36,927 nt of DNA from NCBI GenBank assembly GCA_030653505.1, contig JAURZK010000164.1, forward strand, positions 1-36,927. The letters run 5' to 3'. Made by a program: the position numbers and the translations under genes. The DNA is from Rubrivivax sp. (GTDB taxonomy: Bacteria; Pseudomonadota; Gammaproteobacteria; Burkholderiales; Burkholderiaceae_C). Shown piece after piece: positions 10,724 through 19,057 of the stretch (within the stretch, counting starts at the first letter, position 1; each line of letters starts with the position of its first letter). The notes beneath the pieces are model-generated. The model saw only the letters and a program-made list of their open reading frames with translations, did not search any database and was not told the DNA's origin.

Positions 10724-11515
10724 TCAGCCGCCGCCGTGCACGGCGCTCACACCACCGTCCACGGCGAGGGTCTGCCCCGTGATGTGCTTGCCCGCCGCGC
10801 TGGCGAAGAGCAGCACGGCGCCCTTGAGGTCGTCGTCGTCGCCCAGGCGCTGCAGCGGCGCGCCCGCGGCCAGCTTCTCGGCCCCGAGATGGTCCAGCAC
10901 ACCCTGCGTCATCTTGCTCGGGAAGAAGCCCGGCGCCAGCGCGTTGACGGTGATGCCGTACTTGCCCCACTCGCCGGCCAGCGTGCGCGTGAAGTTGACC
11001 ACCGCGCCCTTGCTGGTGCCGTAGGCGATGAACTGCAGGTCGGTGCTGCCGCTGAGGCCCGCGATGCTGGCGACGTTGATGATGCGGCCGCGCCGGCGCG
11101 GGATCATGCTGGCCTTGCCCACGGCCTGCGCCAACAGGAAGAGGCTGCGGATGTTCAGGTTCATCACCTTGTCCCACGCGGCCAGCGGGTAGTCCTCGGC
11201 CGGCGCCCCCCAGGTGGCACCGGCGTTGTTGACGAGGATGTCGATCTGGCCGGTGCGGTGCATCGTCTCGGCGACGACACGCTGCACCTCGTCGGGCTGG
11301 CTGGCGTCGGCGGAGATCCAGCGCGCGTCGATGCCGCGCTCGGACAAATGCGCCGCGGCCGCCTCCAGGTCGGCCGCCTTGCGCGAGACCAGCATCACCT
11401 TGGCACCGGCCTCGCCCAGCGCCTCGGCCATCTGCAGGCCCAGCCCGCGTGAACCGCCGGTGACCAGGGCCACCTGGCCGCCGAGGTCGAAGAGTTGCTG
11501 GACGGGCGTGCTCAT
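10724..11515 (-). CDS. Short-chain dehydrogenase/reductase (3-oxoacyl/gluconate 5-DH type)
   Basis: 263-aa classical SDR: cofactor loop TGGSRGLGLQ, acidic-pocket segment ISADAS, ILVNNAGATWG, catalytic INVASIAGL, and YGTSKGAVVNF (Tyr-x3-Lys), with the C-terminal ITGQTLAVDGG common to FabG-like and gluconate 5-dehydrogenase-like enzymes. Substrate unknown. The ATG at 11515 overlaps the nthB stop as ATGA, so it occupies the slot where a nitrile hydratase activator gene is often found. It has no resemblance to such an activator. Confidence 0.91.
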   Translation of the reverse strand: MSTPVQQLFDLGGQVALVTGGSRGLGLQMAEALGEAGAKVMLVSRKAADLEAAAAHLSERGIDARWISADASQPDEVQRVVAETMHRTGQIDILVNNAGATWGAPAEDYPLAAWDKVMNLNIRSLFLLAQAVGKASMIPRRRGRIINVASIAGLSGSTDLQFIAYGTSKGAVVNFTRTLAGEWGKYGITVNALAPGFFPSKMTQGVLDHLGAEKLAAGAPLQRLGDDDDLKGAVLLFASAAGKHITGQTLAVDGGVSAVHGGG

Positions 11516-12177
11516 GCAGGCTCCAGATAGGGTTCCCAGGCGTCGACGTGCACGACGAGGCCCTGCGCGCCCGGTTCGTGGCCCCAGAGTTCGCAGCCTT
11601 CGAAGGCGACCGTGTAGAGGTGCGCAGGCTGCTCGCCCAGGCCCTGGGCATGGCTGTCGGCGAAGACGTGGCCACCGTGCAGCGCGCACACGACACCGCG
11701 GCGCCCACGCACGTAGCCGGGCAGGCGCGTGTGGTGTGGCACGGGTGCGGCCGCCATGCGCACGGCGTCGCCCACGGCGTAACGCGGCGGCGAGGCCAAC
11801 GCGCGCACAGTGGGTGCGCCGCGCGCCAGCACGGCGGGCACGACCTCGGCGGTGAGCCTGCGCGGCAGCGGCGGCGCGGCGTGCAGTGCGCGGGCCTGAG
11901 CCAGTTCGTCGGCGTGCACCAGGCTGCGCTGCTGCAGCAGGTTCTCGAGCGCGGCGATCCAGATCTGGTAGTAGCTCAGCCGCGCGTAGTCGGGCAGCGT
12001 CTCGCGCGCCGACCGGCTCATGTCGATGTTCCAGGCGCCGGTGGCGCCCATGGCCACCGTCAGCGCCATCGCGCGCGGCTCCCAGGGCGCGTGCCAGAGG
12101 TCACCTTCGGCTTCGGGCGTCACCGCGCCGTGGCCCGGCTGTCCGCCCAGATCGGCATGCGTGGTGTAGGGCGTCAT
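11512..12177 (-). CDS. nthB: Nitrile hydratase, beta subunit
   Basis: Partner of the metal-bearing alpha subunit in hydration of nitriles to amides. The 221-aa protein has the family order: N-terminal [13 protein letters not shown], the [24 protein letters not shown] helix region, [16 protein letters not shown], and the SH3-like C-terminal barrel ([42 protein letters not shown]). It is complete and overlaps the nthA stop (ATGA), giving an alpha-beta gene order. Confidence 0.95.
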   Translation of the reverse strand: MTPYTTHADLGGQPGHGAVTPEAEGDLWHAPWEPRAMALTVAMGATGAWNIDMSRSARETLPDYARLSYYQIWIAALENLLQQRSLVHADELAQARALHAAPPLPRRLTAEVVPAVLARGAPTVRALASPPRYAVGDAVRMAAAPVPHHTRLPGYVRGRRGVVCALHGGHVFADSHAQGLGEQPAHLYTVAFEGCELWGHEPGAQGLVVHVDAWEPYLEPA

Positions 12178-12809
12178 GCGCTCGGCCCCGGTGAGCGCGG
12201 CAGGCCGGTGCCGATCATCGAATCACGTGTCACGAGTACGGCCAGCGCTTCTTCCGTCCAGTCCTCGGTGCCCGCCGGCCGCTGCGGCAGCACGAGGTAG
12301 CGCACCTCGGCCGTCGAGTCCCAGACACGGATGGTGCAGGTGTCGGGCAGCGTGACGCCGAAGTCGGCGAGCACGCCGCGCGGGTCGCGCACGGCGCGTG
12401 AGCGGTAGGGCGCGCTCTTGTACCAGGTGGGCGGCAGGCCCAGCACCGGCCAGGGGTAGCAGCTGCACAGCGTGCACACCACCAGGTTGTGGCAGTCCGG
12501 CGTGTTCTCCGCGACCACCATGTGTTCACCCTGGCGGCCGCTGTAACCCAGCGAGGCGATGGCGGCCGAAGCGTCGCGGCGCAGCCAATCGAGGTAGGCG
12601 GGGTCGGCCCAGGCCTTGGCCACCACGCGCGCGCCGTTGCGCGGGCCGATGCGGGTCTGGTAGGTGTCGATCAGCGCGTCGAGCGCCGCCGGGTCGACAT
12701 AGCCCTTGGCGGCGAGCACGGTTTCCAGCGCGCGCACACGAAGGTCCATGGGACCGAGCTCGCTGTGCGCGTGATCGTGATCGTGATCGTCGACGGGGTG
12801 GTGGCTCAT
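12174..12809 (-). CDS. nthA: Nitrile hydratase, cobalt-type alpha subunit
   Basis: Catalytic subunit converting nitriles to amides. The metal site CTLCSC is at residues 112-117. Thr in the second position marks the cobalt class (iron enzymes have CSLCSC), and Cys115 and Cys117 would be the post-translationally oxidised ligands. Flanking [15 protein letters not shown] and [11 protein letters not shown] are standard. The 211-aa protein starts at the ATG at 12809 with a His-rich tail (six His among residues 3-15), which could bind metal. No P14K/NhlE-type activator gene and no amidase gene are in the window. A longer open frame through the upstream genes is not coding. Confidence 0.96.
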   Translation of the reverse strand: MSHHPVDDHDHDHAHSELGPMDLRVRALETVLAAKGYVDPAALDALIDTYQTRIGPRNGARVVAKAWADPAYLDWLRRDASAAIASLGYSGRQGEHMVVAENTPDCHNLVVCTLCSCYPWPVLGLPPTWYKSAPYRSRAVRDPRGVLADFGVTLPDTCTIRVWDSTAEVRYLVLPQRPAGTEDWTEEALAVLVTRDSMIGTGLPRSPGPSA

Positions 12810-12832
12810 GACACTGATGCTAAGCGGCGATA

Positions 12833-13582
12833 TCACCACCAGCCAAGGGCACGGCCACCCAGCAGCGCCCCCAGCAGCACCGGCTGGTGCAGCATGTAGA
12901 ACGACAGCGACCAGCGGCCCAGCAGCGCCAGCGGCTGCAGCGGCGCCGCCAGCGGCCCGGCCAGCAGCGCGCGACGGTGGCGCAGCAGTAACTGCCCCGC
13001 CGCCAGCCCCCACAGCATCACGCCCAGCCAGGGCAGCACGGGCGCGTAGTCTTCGGTGACGGGCTTGCGCGTCACCAGGCCCAGCCAGTTCAGCCCGGGC
13101 CCGTCGAAGCTGGCCAGCTGCACGAAACGCGGCAGCGCCAGAGCCAGCGCGCCCAGCGGCCACAGCCATGCACCCAGCGGCGCAGCCAGCCGCGCCAGCA
13201 CCAGCATCACCGCCATGCCGTGCAGCACGCCGAAGTGGATCCAGCTGTTCGGGAACATCAGCGCCGACCCCGCACTCACGAGCACCGCACAACCCGCCAC
13301 CTGCGCCCAGCGGCGCCAGAAGCGGGACCAGGTCTGCCGTGCGTCGAAGGCCACGGCCTGGCCGAGGCCGGCGCAGAACATGAAGAGGCTGACGATGGCC
13401 GTGCGCTGCAGCGTCCAGAAGGGGTCGCGCGTGAAGGCCTGGCGCGGGTCCCACAGGCCCAGGTGGTTGAGGTCGAAGCAGAAGTGGAAGACGGCCATCC
13501 AGACGATGGCCACCGCACGCAACGCGTCCAGGCGGTCGAAACGGGAAGGCATCGGCAGCGGCGTGAACGGCGGCGGCGTCAT
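12833..13582 (-). CDS. DUF1624 / heparan-alpha-glucosaminide acetyltransferase-like membrane protein
   Basis: 249-aa polytopic inner-membrane protein, about 7-8 hydrophobic helices. The N-terminus [29 protein letters not shown] is the signature of DUF1624/HGSNAT-like acyltransferases, with the helix-1 His that is the candidate transmembrane acetyl-transfer residue. The C-terminal [15 protein letters not shown] is also conserved. Role unknown: probably acyl transfer across the membrane. It is coupled to the RES gene (ATGA) and ends 23 bp before nthA. Confidence 0.85.
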   Translation of the reverse strand: MTPPPFTPLPMPSRFDRLDALRAVAIVWMAVFHFCFDLNHLGLWDPRQAFTRDPFWTLQRTAIVSLFMFCAGLGQAVAFDARQTWSRFWRRWAQVAGCAVLVSAGSALMFPNSWIHFGVLHGMAVMLVLARLAAPLGAWLWPLGALALALPRFVQLASFDGPGLNWLGLVTRKPVTEDYAPVLPWLGVMLWGLAAGQLLLRHRRALLAGPLAAPLQPLALLGRWSLSFYMLHQPVLLGALLGGRALGWW

Positions 13583-14232
13583 GCGGTCTTCTCGTAGACG
13601 TCGCTGAAGCGGGCACCGTCCCAGGCGTAGAGCAGGTAGGCGGCGTGCAGGCAAGGCCCTGCGCCCTGCGGGCTGAACAGGCCCACGCACTGCCCCGCCG
13701 CGTGGCGCACGCTGCGATAGACCACGCCGGCCGAGCCCGCGGCGCGAAGCCGCGCGCCCAGCGCACGCGACACCGCGTAGTCGTCGGGGTCATGGACGAC
13801 CGCGGGCACCGCGCCGACGGGCCGCAAGTCGTGCAGGCGGGCATCGATGGGCACGTGGTACAGGCGCATCGGCAAGTGCATCGGACCCTGCTTCGTGGCG
13901 GCCATGAACAGGCCGTGGTGGTGGCGCGTCTCGGCCACTGCGGTGGCGCGTTCGCGTGCGGCATAGAACATACCCCACTCCCCCGCCGAGAAGCGGCTGC
14001 CCAGCGTGTTGACGTGCGTGAAGGCGGCCATCACCGGCCCGCTGCCTGGGCCGTAGACCCGCTGTTCGCGCGGCACACGTACGATCTGGCCGAGGTCGTC
14101 GCGGGCGCGTTCGTTGGTCAGTGCCTCCAGCGCGTAGAGGGCGTCGAAGTCGCTGGCGTCGGCCACGCGGTCGAAGAGCGAGACGGCCGGGTAGCGCGTG
14201 GGCACGATGCGGCAGGCCTGCTGCCAGCGCAC
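13579..14232 (-). CDS. RES-domain toxin (NAD+-degrading ParT/MbcT/RES family)
   Basis: Toxins of this family deplete NAD+ by ADP-ribosyl transfer or phosphorolysis and are neutralised by Xre/DUF2384 antitoxins. From the GTG at 14232 the protein has 217 aa. The opening [10 protein letters not shown], the GSRFS Arg (residue 80), the Tyr ten residues later (MFYAA) and the Glu of AVAETRHH match the R-Y-E pocket, so it looks active. The frame stays open upstream, through an (Ala-Pro)11 stretch, to a CTG at 14367 that overlaps the antitoxin stop as CTGA behind GGGGG. The true start may therefore be that CTG, adding 45 residues; the GTG start has no Shine-Dalgarno. Confidence 0.85.
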   Translation of the reverse strand: MRWQQACRIVPTRYPAVSLFDRVADASDFDALYALEALTNERARDDLGQIVRVPREQRVYGPGSGPVMAAFTHVNTLGSRFSAGEWGMFYAARERATAVAETRHHHGLFMAATKQGPMHLPMRLYHVPIDARLHDLRPVGAVPAVVHDPDDYAVSRALGARLRAAGSAGVVYRSVRHAAGQCVGLFSPQGAGPCLHAAYLLYAWDGARFSDVYEKTA

Positions 14233-14271
14233 GCGACGCAGCGCGGGCCCGTCGGCGGCGGCGCCGGGGTC

Positions 14272-14337
14272 AGGCGCTGGTGCAGGTGCAGGTGCAGGTG
14301 CTGGTGCTGGTGCAGGTGCAGGCGCAGGTGCAGGTGC
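14272..14337. repeat. Hexanucleotide (GGTGCA)n-type microsatellite, 66 bp, encodes (AP)11
   Basis: Eleven near-perfect 6-bp units (mostly AGGTGC on the plus strand, with CTGGTGC and GGCGC variants) lie between antitoxin and toxin. On the minus strand, in the toxin frame, they read Ala-Pro eleven times. Unit gain or loss by slippage would keep the frame and only change linker length. Confidence 0.9.
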
Positions 14338-14363
14338 CCCGGCCGGTGCGCCCGAGGCCGGCT

Positions 14364-14780
14364 TCAGGACCAGCCCCCGCCGCGCACACCGTCCAGATAA
14401 CGGCGCACCAGGTTCAGGTCGCTGACATTGCCGGCCAGCATGCGCTGCAGCGCGCTGCCGCCGCCGTAGGGCGCGCCAGCGTTGGGCTGGCGCAGCCAGG
14501 CATCCGCCGCCGTGGCGTCGGGCAGCAGGATCTGCAGGCTCTTCCAGATGCCCAGGAGGTTGGACAAGCGCTCCAGCGTGTCACGCGGCAGGCTGGCCTT
14601 CTCGGGGTGCTTGCGCCAGGCGAAGTAGGTGGAACGCGGCGGCTGGCCCAGCAGCGTCAACTGTTCGTCGACGCTCAGGCCCCAGGTCTCGGCGATGCGC
14701 GCGAAGGCGCGCAGGCCGGCCGCGGCCATGTCTTCAGGGCGGACTTCGGACGGCGCCTGCGGCGTCGGCACTGCGCGCAT
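14364..14780 (-). CDS. Xre/MbcA/ParS-type antitoxin (DUF2384)
   Basis: 138-aa antitoxin expected to bind and inhibit the adjacent RES toxin and to repress the pair's promoter. The N-terminal half has an Xre-like helix-turn-helix (FARIAETWGLSVDEQLTLLG, then STYFAWRKHP). The C-terminal DUF2384 domain has LERLSNLLGIWKSLQILLPD and the end motif ALQRMLAGNVSDLNLVRRYL, then DGVRGGGW, which in this family inserts into the toxin active site. It is the first gene of the minus-strand run and has an AT-rich upstream region with palindromes. Confidence 0.9.
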   Translation of the reverse strand: MRAVPTPQAPSEVRPEDMAAAGLRAFARIAETWGLSVDEQLTLLGQPPRSTYFAWRKHPEKASLPRDTLERLSNLLGIWKSLQILLPDATAADAWLRQPNAGAPYGGGSALQRMLAGNVSDLNLVRRYLDGVRGGGWS

Positions 14781-14837
14781 GGTGAGTCCCGTTCTGGATG
14801 ATGTCTTGAGTTTAATCCAAAATTGGACTCATGAGTC
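14781..14837 (-). promoter_or_regulatory. AT-rich promoter/operator region of the toxin-antitoxin genes
   Basis: The 48 bp between the antitoxin ATG and the end of the upstream gene are markedly AT-richer than the surroundings. They hold an imperfect inverted repeat TCCAA-AA-TTGGA (14816-14827) overlapping a perfect 12-bp palindrome GACTCATGAGTC (14826-14837), which also contains the stop codon of the upstream gene. These are plausible antitoxin operators. I could not place -35 and -10 boxes with confidence. Confidence 0.5.
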
Positions 14838-16961
14838 GACAAACAGGCCGCCGCGCTCGGCCTGATTCACGACGACCTCGGCCGGCACGAAGCGCGGGCC
14901 GAACTTCGCCGCCAGTTCACGCGAGCGCGCCACGAAGGCCGCCGCGCCCATGGCGTTGATGAACTGCAGCGCGCCGCCATGGAAGGGCGCGAAACCCCAG
15001 CCGAAGATGCTGCCGATGTTGGCGTCGGCCACCGAGCGCAGCACACCTTCCTGGTAACAGCGCGCCGCCTCGTTGGCCTGGGCGAACATCAGCCTGTCCA
15101 TCAGTACCTGCTGCGGCGGCTGCGCCGCAGCCACCGGCCAGTGCCGTGCCAGGCCGGGCCACAGCGCCTTGCCGTCGTCGGTCCAGTCGTAGAAGCCCTG
15201 GCCCACCTTCTTGCCCAGGCGGCCGACGGCGCACATCTGGCGCACAACGGCCATGCCCGGATGCTCGACATAAGGCCTGCCTTCGGCGGCGAGGTCGCGT
15301 TTCGTCTGCTCGGCCACGTGCAGCGACAACCCCAGAGACACTTCGTCCTGCAGCGCCAGCGGCGGCATCGGCATGCCGGCCTGCAGGCCGGCGACCTCGA
15401 TGCTGCGCGGGTGCACACCCTCGGCCAGCATCGTGATGCCTTCCATCACATAGGTGGCGAAGACACGGCTGGTGTAGAAACCGCGGCTGTCGTTGACGAC
15501 GATGGGCGTCTTGCCGATCTGGCGCACGAAGTCGAAGGCACGGGCCAGTGTCTCGTCGCTGGTCTGCTTGCCGACGATGATCTCCACCAACGGCATCTTC
15601 TCCACCGGGCTGAAGAAGTGCAGGCCTATGAACTGCGGCGGGTGGCGGCTGGCCTGGGCCAGGCCGGTGATGGGGAGTGTGGAGGTGTTCGACGCCAAGA
15701 CGGCGCCGGGCGCCAGCACGGCCTCGGCCTGCCGTGTCACCGCGGCCTTGACGTCGCGGTCCTCGAACACGGCCTCGATGACCAGTTCGCAGCCGGCCAG
15801 CGCGGCGTAGTCGGCGGTGGGCGTGATGCGCGCCAGCACCGCGTCGCGCTGCGCCGCCGTGCTGCGGCCGCGCTTGACGGCCCTGTCCAGCAGCGCCTGC
15901 GTGTGGGCCTTGCCCTGCTCGGCAGCCGTCTGGCTGGTGTCGATCAGCACCACGTCGACACCGGCCTGGGCGGCGACGTGCGCGATGCCCGCGCCCATCA
16001 TGCCGGCACCCACCACGCCCAGCTTCGCCACCTGCGCCCGGGCCACGTCCGTCGGCCGCGAGGCCCCCTTCTTCAGCGCATTGAGCTGGTACCACAGCGT
16101 GCCGATCATGTTGCGGCTTTGCCGGGACATCGCGCAGGCCGCGAGGTAGCGGCTTTCGACGACGCTGGCGGCTTCGAAGTCGAGCAGCCCACCTTCGAAG
16201 ATGGCGCTCATCACGTGCTGCACCGCGGGGTAGTTGCCCCAGCTCTTGGCCGCCGCCACCGAAGGCGCGACTGCGAACATCTGCGCCACCGCCGGCGCCC
16301 GGCTGTCGCCGCCGGGGAAGCGGAACTTGGGCGCGTCCCATGGCTGTTGCGCCTTGGGGTGCGCCAGACACCACGCTTTTGCCTGCGCCAGCAGGTCGCC
16401 CTGGTCCTTCGCCAGGCCCGTGAGCAAGCCCAGGCCCAGCGCCTTGTGCACGTCCATCTCGGCGCCTTCGGCGCAGATCTGCAGCGCCGCCTGTATGCCC
16501 AGCAGCCGCGACAGCCGCACCGTGCCGCCACCGCCCGGCAACAGGCCGAGCTTGACCTCGAGTTGACCGATCTTCAGCCGCGCATCGTCGAGCGCAAAGC
16601 GCGCGTGGCAGGCCAGTGCCAGTTCGAGCCCGCCGCCCAGCGCGTGGCCGTTTATGGCCGCCACCACCGGCTTGCCCTGCTTTTCCAGCGCGCGCAGCAC
16701 CTGCTTCATCGCCATCGTGGCCTCGAAGGCCTCTTCGGCGCGGGTCCACTTAAACATCTGGTCGATGTCGCCGCCGGTGCAGAAGTCGGCCTTGGCCGAG
16801 GTCAGCACCAGGCCCTTGACCGCCGCATCGGCCAGCCGTTCCGTCGCTTCGACGATGCCCCGCAGCAGCGCCTCGCAAACAACGTTGGTGCTGCGACCGG
16901 GCAGGTCCATCGCGGCGACGAGGATGCCGTCATCGCCCAGGGTGAGCTTCAGCGCTTGCAT
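14829..16961 (-). CDS. 3-hydroxyacyl-CoA dehydrogenase / enoyl-CoA hydratase (FadB/FadJ type)
   Basis: Bifunctional beta-oxidation enzyme hydrating trans-2-enoyl-CoA and oxidising L-3-hydroxyacyl-CoA with NAD+; 710 aa, normal for the family. The N-terminal crotonase domain has FCTGGDIDQMFK, the oxyanion segment GHALGGGLELALACH and QLEVKLGLLPGGGG, supplying both catalytic Glu. The dehydrogenase domain starts at LGVVGAGMMGAGIAHVAAQA and carries IGLHFFSPVEKMPLVEI (catalytic His) and VNDSRGFYTSR. The C-terminal domain ends GWGFAPFHGGALQFIN. The ATG at 16961 follows an AGGG 7-8 nt upstream and lies 2 bp after the thiolase stop, so the pair is one operon. Confidence 0.96.
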   Translation of the reverse strand: MQALKLTLGDDGILVAAMDLPGRSTNVVCEALLRGIVEATERLADAAVKGLVLTSAKADFCTGGDIDQMFKWTRAEEAFEATMAMKQVLRALEKQGKPVVAAINGHALGGGLELALACHARFALDDARLKIGQLEVKLGLLPGGGGTVRLSRLLGIQAALQICAEGAEMDVHKALGLGLLTGLAKDQGDLLAQAKAWCLAHPKAQQPWDAPKFRFPGGDSRAPAVAQMFAVAPSVAAAKSWGNYPAVQHVMSAIFEGGLLDFEAASVVESRYLAACAMSRQSRNMIGTLWYQLNALKKGASRPTDVARAQVAKLGVVGAGMMGAGIAHVAAQAGVDVVLIDTSQTAAEQGKAHTQALLDRAVKRGRSTAAQRDAVLARITPTADYAALAGCELVIEAVFEDRDVKAAVTRQAEAVLAPGAVLASNTSTLPITGLAQASRHPPQFIGLHFFSPVEKMPLVEIIVGKQTSDETLARAFDFVRQIGKTPIVVNDSRGFYTSRVFATYVMEGITMLAEGVHPRSIEVAGLQAGMPMPPLALQDEVSLGLSLHVAEQTKRDLAAEGRPYVEHPGMAVVRQMCAVGRLGKKVGQGFYDWTDDGKALWPGLARHWPVAAAQPPQQVLMDRLMFAQANEAARCYQEGVLRSVADANIGSIFGWGFAPFHGGALQFINAMGAAAFVARSRELAAKFGPRFVPAEVVVNQAERGGLFVDS

Positions 16962-16963
16962 CG

Positions 16964-18181
16964 TCAGACCCTTTCGATGATGGTGGCGATGCCCATGCCG
17001 CCGCCCACGCACAGCGTGACGCAGCCGGTGGCAAGGTCGCGGCGCTCGAGTTCGTCGAGCAGCGTTCCCAGCAGGATGCAGCCGGTGGCGCCCAGCGGGT
17101 GGCCCATCGCGATGGCGCCGCCGTTGACGTTCACACGGTCCAGCGACACACCGAGGTCGCGCGCGGTCTTCATCGGCACCACGGCGAAGGCCTCGTTGAT
17201 TTCCCACAGGTCGACGTCGGTCGCCGCCATGCCGGCCTTGGCCAGCGCCTTGCGGCAGGCCGGCGTGGGGCCGGTGAGCATGATGGTGGGTTCACTGCCA
17301 ATGACCGCCACGCTGCGGATGCGCGCGCGGGGTTTCAGGCCGGCCTTGGCACCACCCGCGGCCGAACCTACCAGCATCAGCGCCGCACCGTCGACGATGC
17401 CCGACGAGTTGCCGGCGTGGTGGATGTGCTCGATGCGCTCCACCGTCGTGTACTTGCGCAATGCCGTGGCGTCGAAGCCCATCGCGCCCATCACCGCGAA
17501 GCTGGGTTCGAGCTTGGCCATGGCTTCGGCGCTCGCGCGTTCGTCCACGATGGGGCGGATCGTTTCATCGCGGTCCAGCATCAGCAGCCCGGCGATGTCG
17601 TGCACCGGCACGATGCTCTTCGTGAAGTGCCCCGCGGCGCGCGCCGCCGCCGCCTTGGCGTGTGAACGCAGCGCAAACGCATCGACATCGGCACGCGTGA
17701 ACCCTTCCAGCGTGGCGATGAGGTCGGCGCCCACGCCCTGCGGCACGAAACCCAGGTGCTGGTTGATGCGCGGGTCCATGAACCAGGCCCCACCGTCGCT
17801 GCCCATGGGCCAGCGGCTCATGCTCTCGATGCCGCCGGCCACCACCAGGTCCTCGAAGCCGCTGGCCACCTTGGCTGCGGCCAGGTTCACGCTTTCCAGG
17901 CCGCTGGCGCAGAAGCGGCTCTGCGTCACGCCGGCCACGGTCTGCGCCCAGTCGGCGTCGAGCACTGCAGTGCGCGCGATGTCGGCGCCCTGCTCGCCCA
18001 CCGGCGTCACGCAGCCCAGCACCACGTCGTCGACGAGCGCGGTGTCGAGCTGCAGGCGCTGCTGCAGCGCCTGCAGCAGGCTGCGCAGCAGCCATACCGG
18101 CGTGGCCTGGTGCAGGCTGCCGTCCTTCTTGCCCTTGCCGCGCGGCGTGCGCACGTGGTCGAAGAGGTAGGCGTCGGCCAT
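16964..18181 (-). CDS. Acetyl-CoA C-acyltransferase (thiolase)
   Basis: Thiolytic enzyme cleaving 3-ketoacyl-CoA to acetyl-CoA and a shortened acyl-CoA; 405 aa. Nucleophile Cys in TQSRFCASGLESVN, His in NEAFAVVP and in GGAIAMGHPLGATG, and the second Cys in TLCVGGGMG complete the active site. The ATG at 18181 has a GGGAAAGGG-type Shine-Dalgarno 6 nt upstream. Gene order thiolase then FadB-like, right after a MerR regulator gene, indicates a regulated beta-oxidation module serving the divergent acyl-CoA operon. Confidence 0.96.
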   Translation of the reverse strand: MADAYLFDHVRTPRGKGKKDGSLHQATPVWLLRSLLQALQQRLQLDTALVDDVVLGCVTPVGEQGADIARTAVLDADWAQTVAGVTQSRFCASGLESVNLAAAKVASGFEDLVVAGGIESMSRWPMGSDGGAWFMDPRINQHLGFVPQGVGADLIATLEGFTRADVDAFALRSHAKAAAARAAGHFTKSIVPVHDIAGLLMLDRDETIRPIVDERASAEAMAKLEPSFAVMGAMGFDATALRKYTTVERIEHIHHAGNSSGIVDGAALMLVGSAAGGAKAGLKPRARIRSVAVIGSEPTIMLTGPTPACRKALAKAGMAATDVDLWEINEAFAVVPMKTARDLGVSLDRVNVNGGAIAMGHPLGATGCILLGTLLDELERRDLATGCVTLCVGGGMGIATIIERV

Positions 18182-18207
18182 GGCGGGCCCTTTCCCGGTT
18201 TGCGGTG

Positions 18208-18660
18208 TCAGCGCTCGGCCAGCTGCCTGCGCACGGCCGCGTTGATGACCCGCAACTCGGCCAGCGTGGCTTCGATGTGGGCGCGTTTGGTCTCGAGTTC
18301 GACGATGGCCGCGTCTGTGCGCTGCAGGACAAACTTCATCTGCTGCGTGCGGCCCTCGCCATGGGCGCCATAGAGGTCGAGGTAGTGCTTGATCTCGGCC
18401 AGGCTGGCGCCTATGGCCTTGCTGCGCAGGATGAGCGCCAGCCGCGCGCGGTCGCGCCGCGTGTAGACGCGCGTGCCACCCACGCGCCGCGGCGCCAGCA
18501 GGCCCTTGTCTTCGTAGAAGCGGATGCTGCGCAGCGTGATGCCGAATTCGCGGCACAGCTCGGTGATGCCGAAGAGCTCGCTGTCGGCCTCGTCGCGGTG
18601 GGCATCGACGGCTTCCTGGGCCGAGGGTGCAGCCTTCTTGCGCGGCACGGGTTGCAGCAT
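18208..18660 (-). CDS. MerR-family regulator (LiuR-like)
   Basis: 150-aa regulator with an N-terminal winged HTH (GITELCREFGITLRSIRFYE, then DKGLLAPRRVGGTRVYTRRD) and a dimerising coiled coil (MKFVLQRTDAAIVELETKRA and on). The pattern RSIRFYEDKGLLAP...TRVY and RARLALILRSKAIGASLAEI is that of LiuR-type regulators of branched-chain and fatty acyl-CoA degradation in proteobacteria. There is no Cys-rich metal-binding tail. It lies between an SCP2 gene and the thiolase and faces the carboxylase operon, whose promoter region carries a matching palindrome. The inducer is unknown, probably an acyl-CoA. Confidence 0.87.
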   Translation of the reverse strand: MLQPVPRKKAAPSAQEAVDAHRDEADSELFGITELCREFGITLRSIRFYEDKGLLAPRRVGGTRVYTRRDRARLALILRSKAIGASLAEIKHYLDLYGAHGEGRTQQMKFVLQRTDAAIVELETKRAHIEATLAELRVINAAVRRQLAER

Positions 18661-18672
18661 CTCAGAGCAGCT

Positions 18673-18969
18673 TCACACCAGGCGCTGAAGCTTCATGGCC
18701 ACGCTCATGTCACCGCTGACCCTGAACTTGCCCATCATGAAGCCGGTGGCCGGCTCGAGCTCGCCGCTCAGCAGCGCGGCCAGGTTCTCCAGCGTGATGG
18801 CGATGGTGCAGTCGGTCTCGACGGGCTCGTTGCTCACCGTGTTGGGCACGCTGCGGCCATCGATGACGAGCACGCCGTCGTCGCCGCAGTCGAACTTCAG
18901 CGTCGCGTTCAGGCCGCAGGCGTCGCCGACCTTGGTGCGCAGGGTCTCGGTGCAGGTGGGCATGTCCAT
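18673..18969 (-). CDS. SCP2 sterol-binding-domain protein
   Basis: 98-aa single SCP2 domain: LRTKVGDACGLNATLKFDCG, VLVIDGRSV, DCTIAITLENLAALLSGELE, TGFMMGKFRVSGDMSVAMKL. SCP2 domains bind acyl-CoA, fatty acids or sterols in a hydrophobic tunnel, and stand-alone bacterial copies often accompany acyl-CoA catabolic genes. Start uncertain: the ATG at 18969 (MDMPTC) fits the family but lacks a Shine-Dalgarno, and an in-frame ATG at 19026 would add 19 residues. It is the first gene of the leftward operon, 12 bp before merR. Confidence 0.85.
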   Translation of the reverse strand: MDMPTCTETLRTKVGDACGLNATLKFDCGDDGVLVIDGRSVPNTVSNEPVETDCTIAITLENLAALLSGELEPATGFMMGKFRVSGDMSVAMKLQRLV

Positions 18970-19057
18970 GGAGGTGCGGGCGGGGCAGTGTGGATGGCCG
19001 CATCCTAGGCTGGCGGCATGCCCCATGCATCCGCGTAATCACCTATATGTCATCCTG

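Noticed and set aside
12810..13964. An apparent fusion of about 380 residues upstream of the nitrile hydratase alpha subunit.
   Set aside because: It lies over the DUF1624 and RES genes in another frame and has no domain similarity; the alpha subunit starts at the ATG at 12809.
14272..14337. The repeat array as a possible CRISPR or iteron set.
   Set aside because: Units are 6 bp, contiguous, without spacers, and read as Ala-Pro codons; this is a coding-type microsatellite.
14979..18170. A 1,063-codon open frame on the plus strand antisense to the FadB-like and thiolase genes.
   Set aside because: High GC removes stop codons in shadow frames; its translation is His/Arg/Gln-rich low-complexity with no recognisable domain, while the minus strand encodes two canonical enzymes.
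18961..19026. A longer SCP2 protein starting at the ATG at 19026.
   Set aside because: The extra residues are not SCP2-like and the upstream GGTGA is 11 nt away; kept only as an alternative start.
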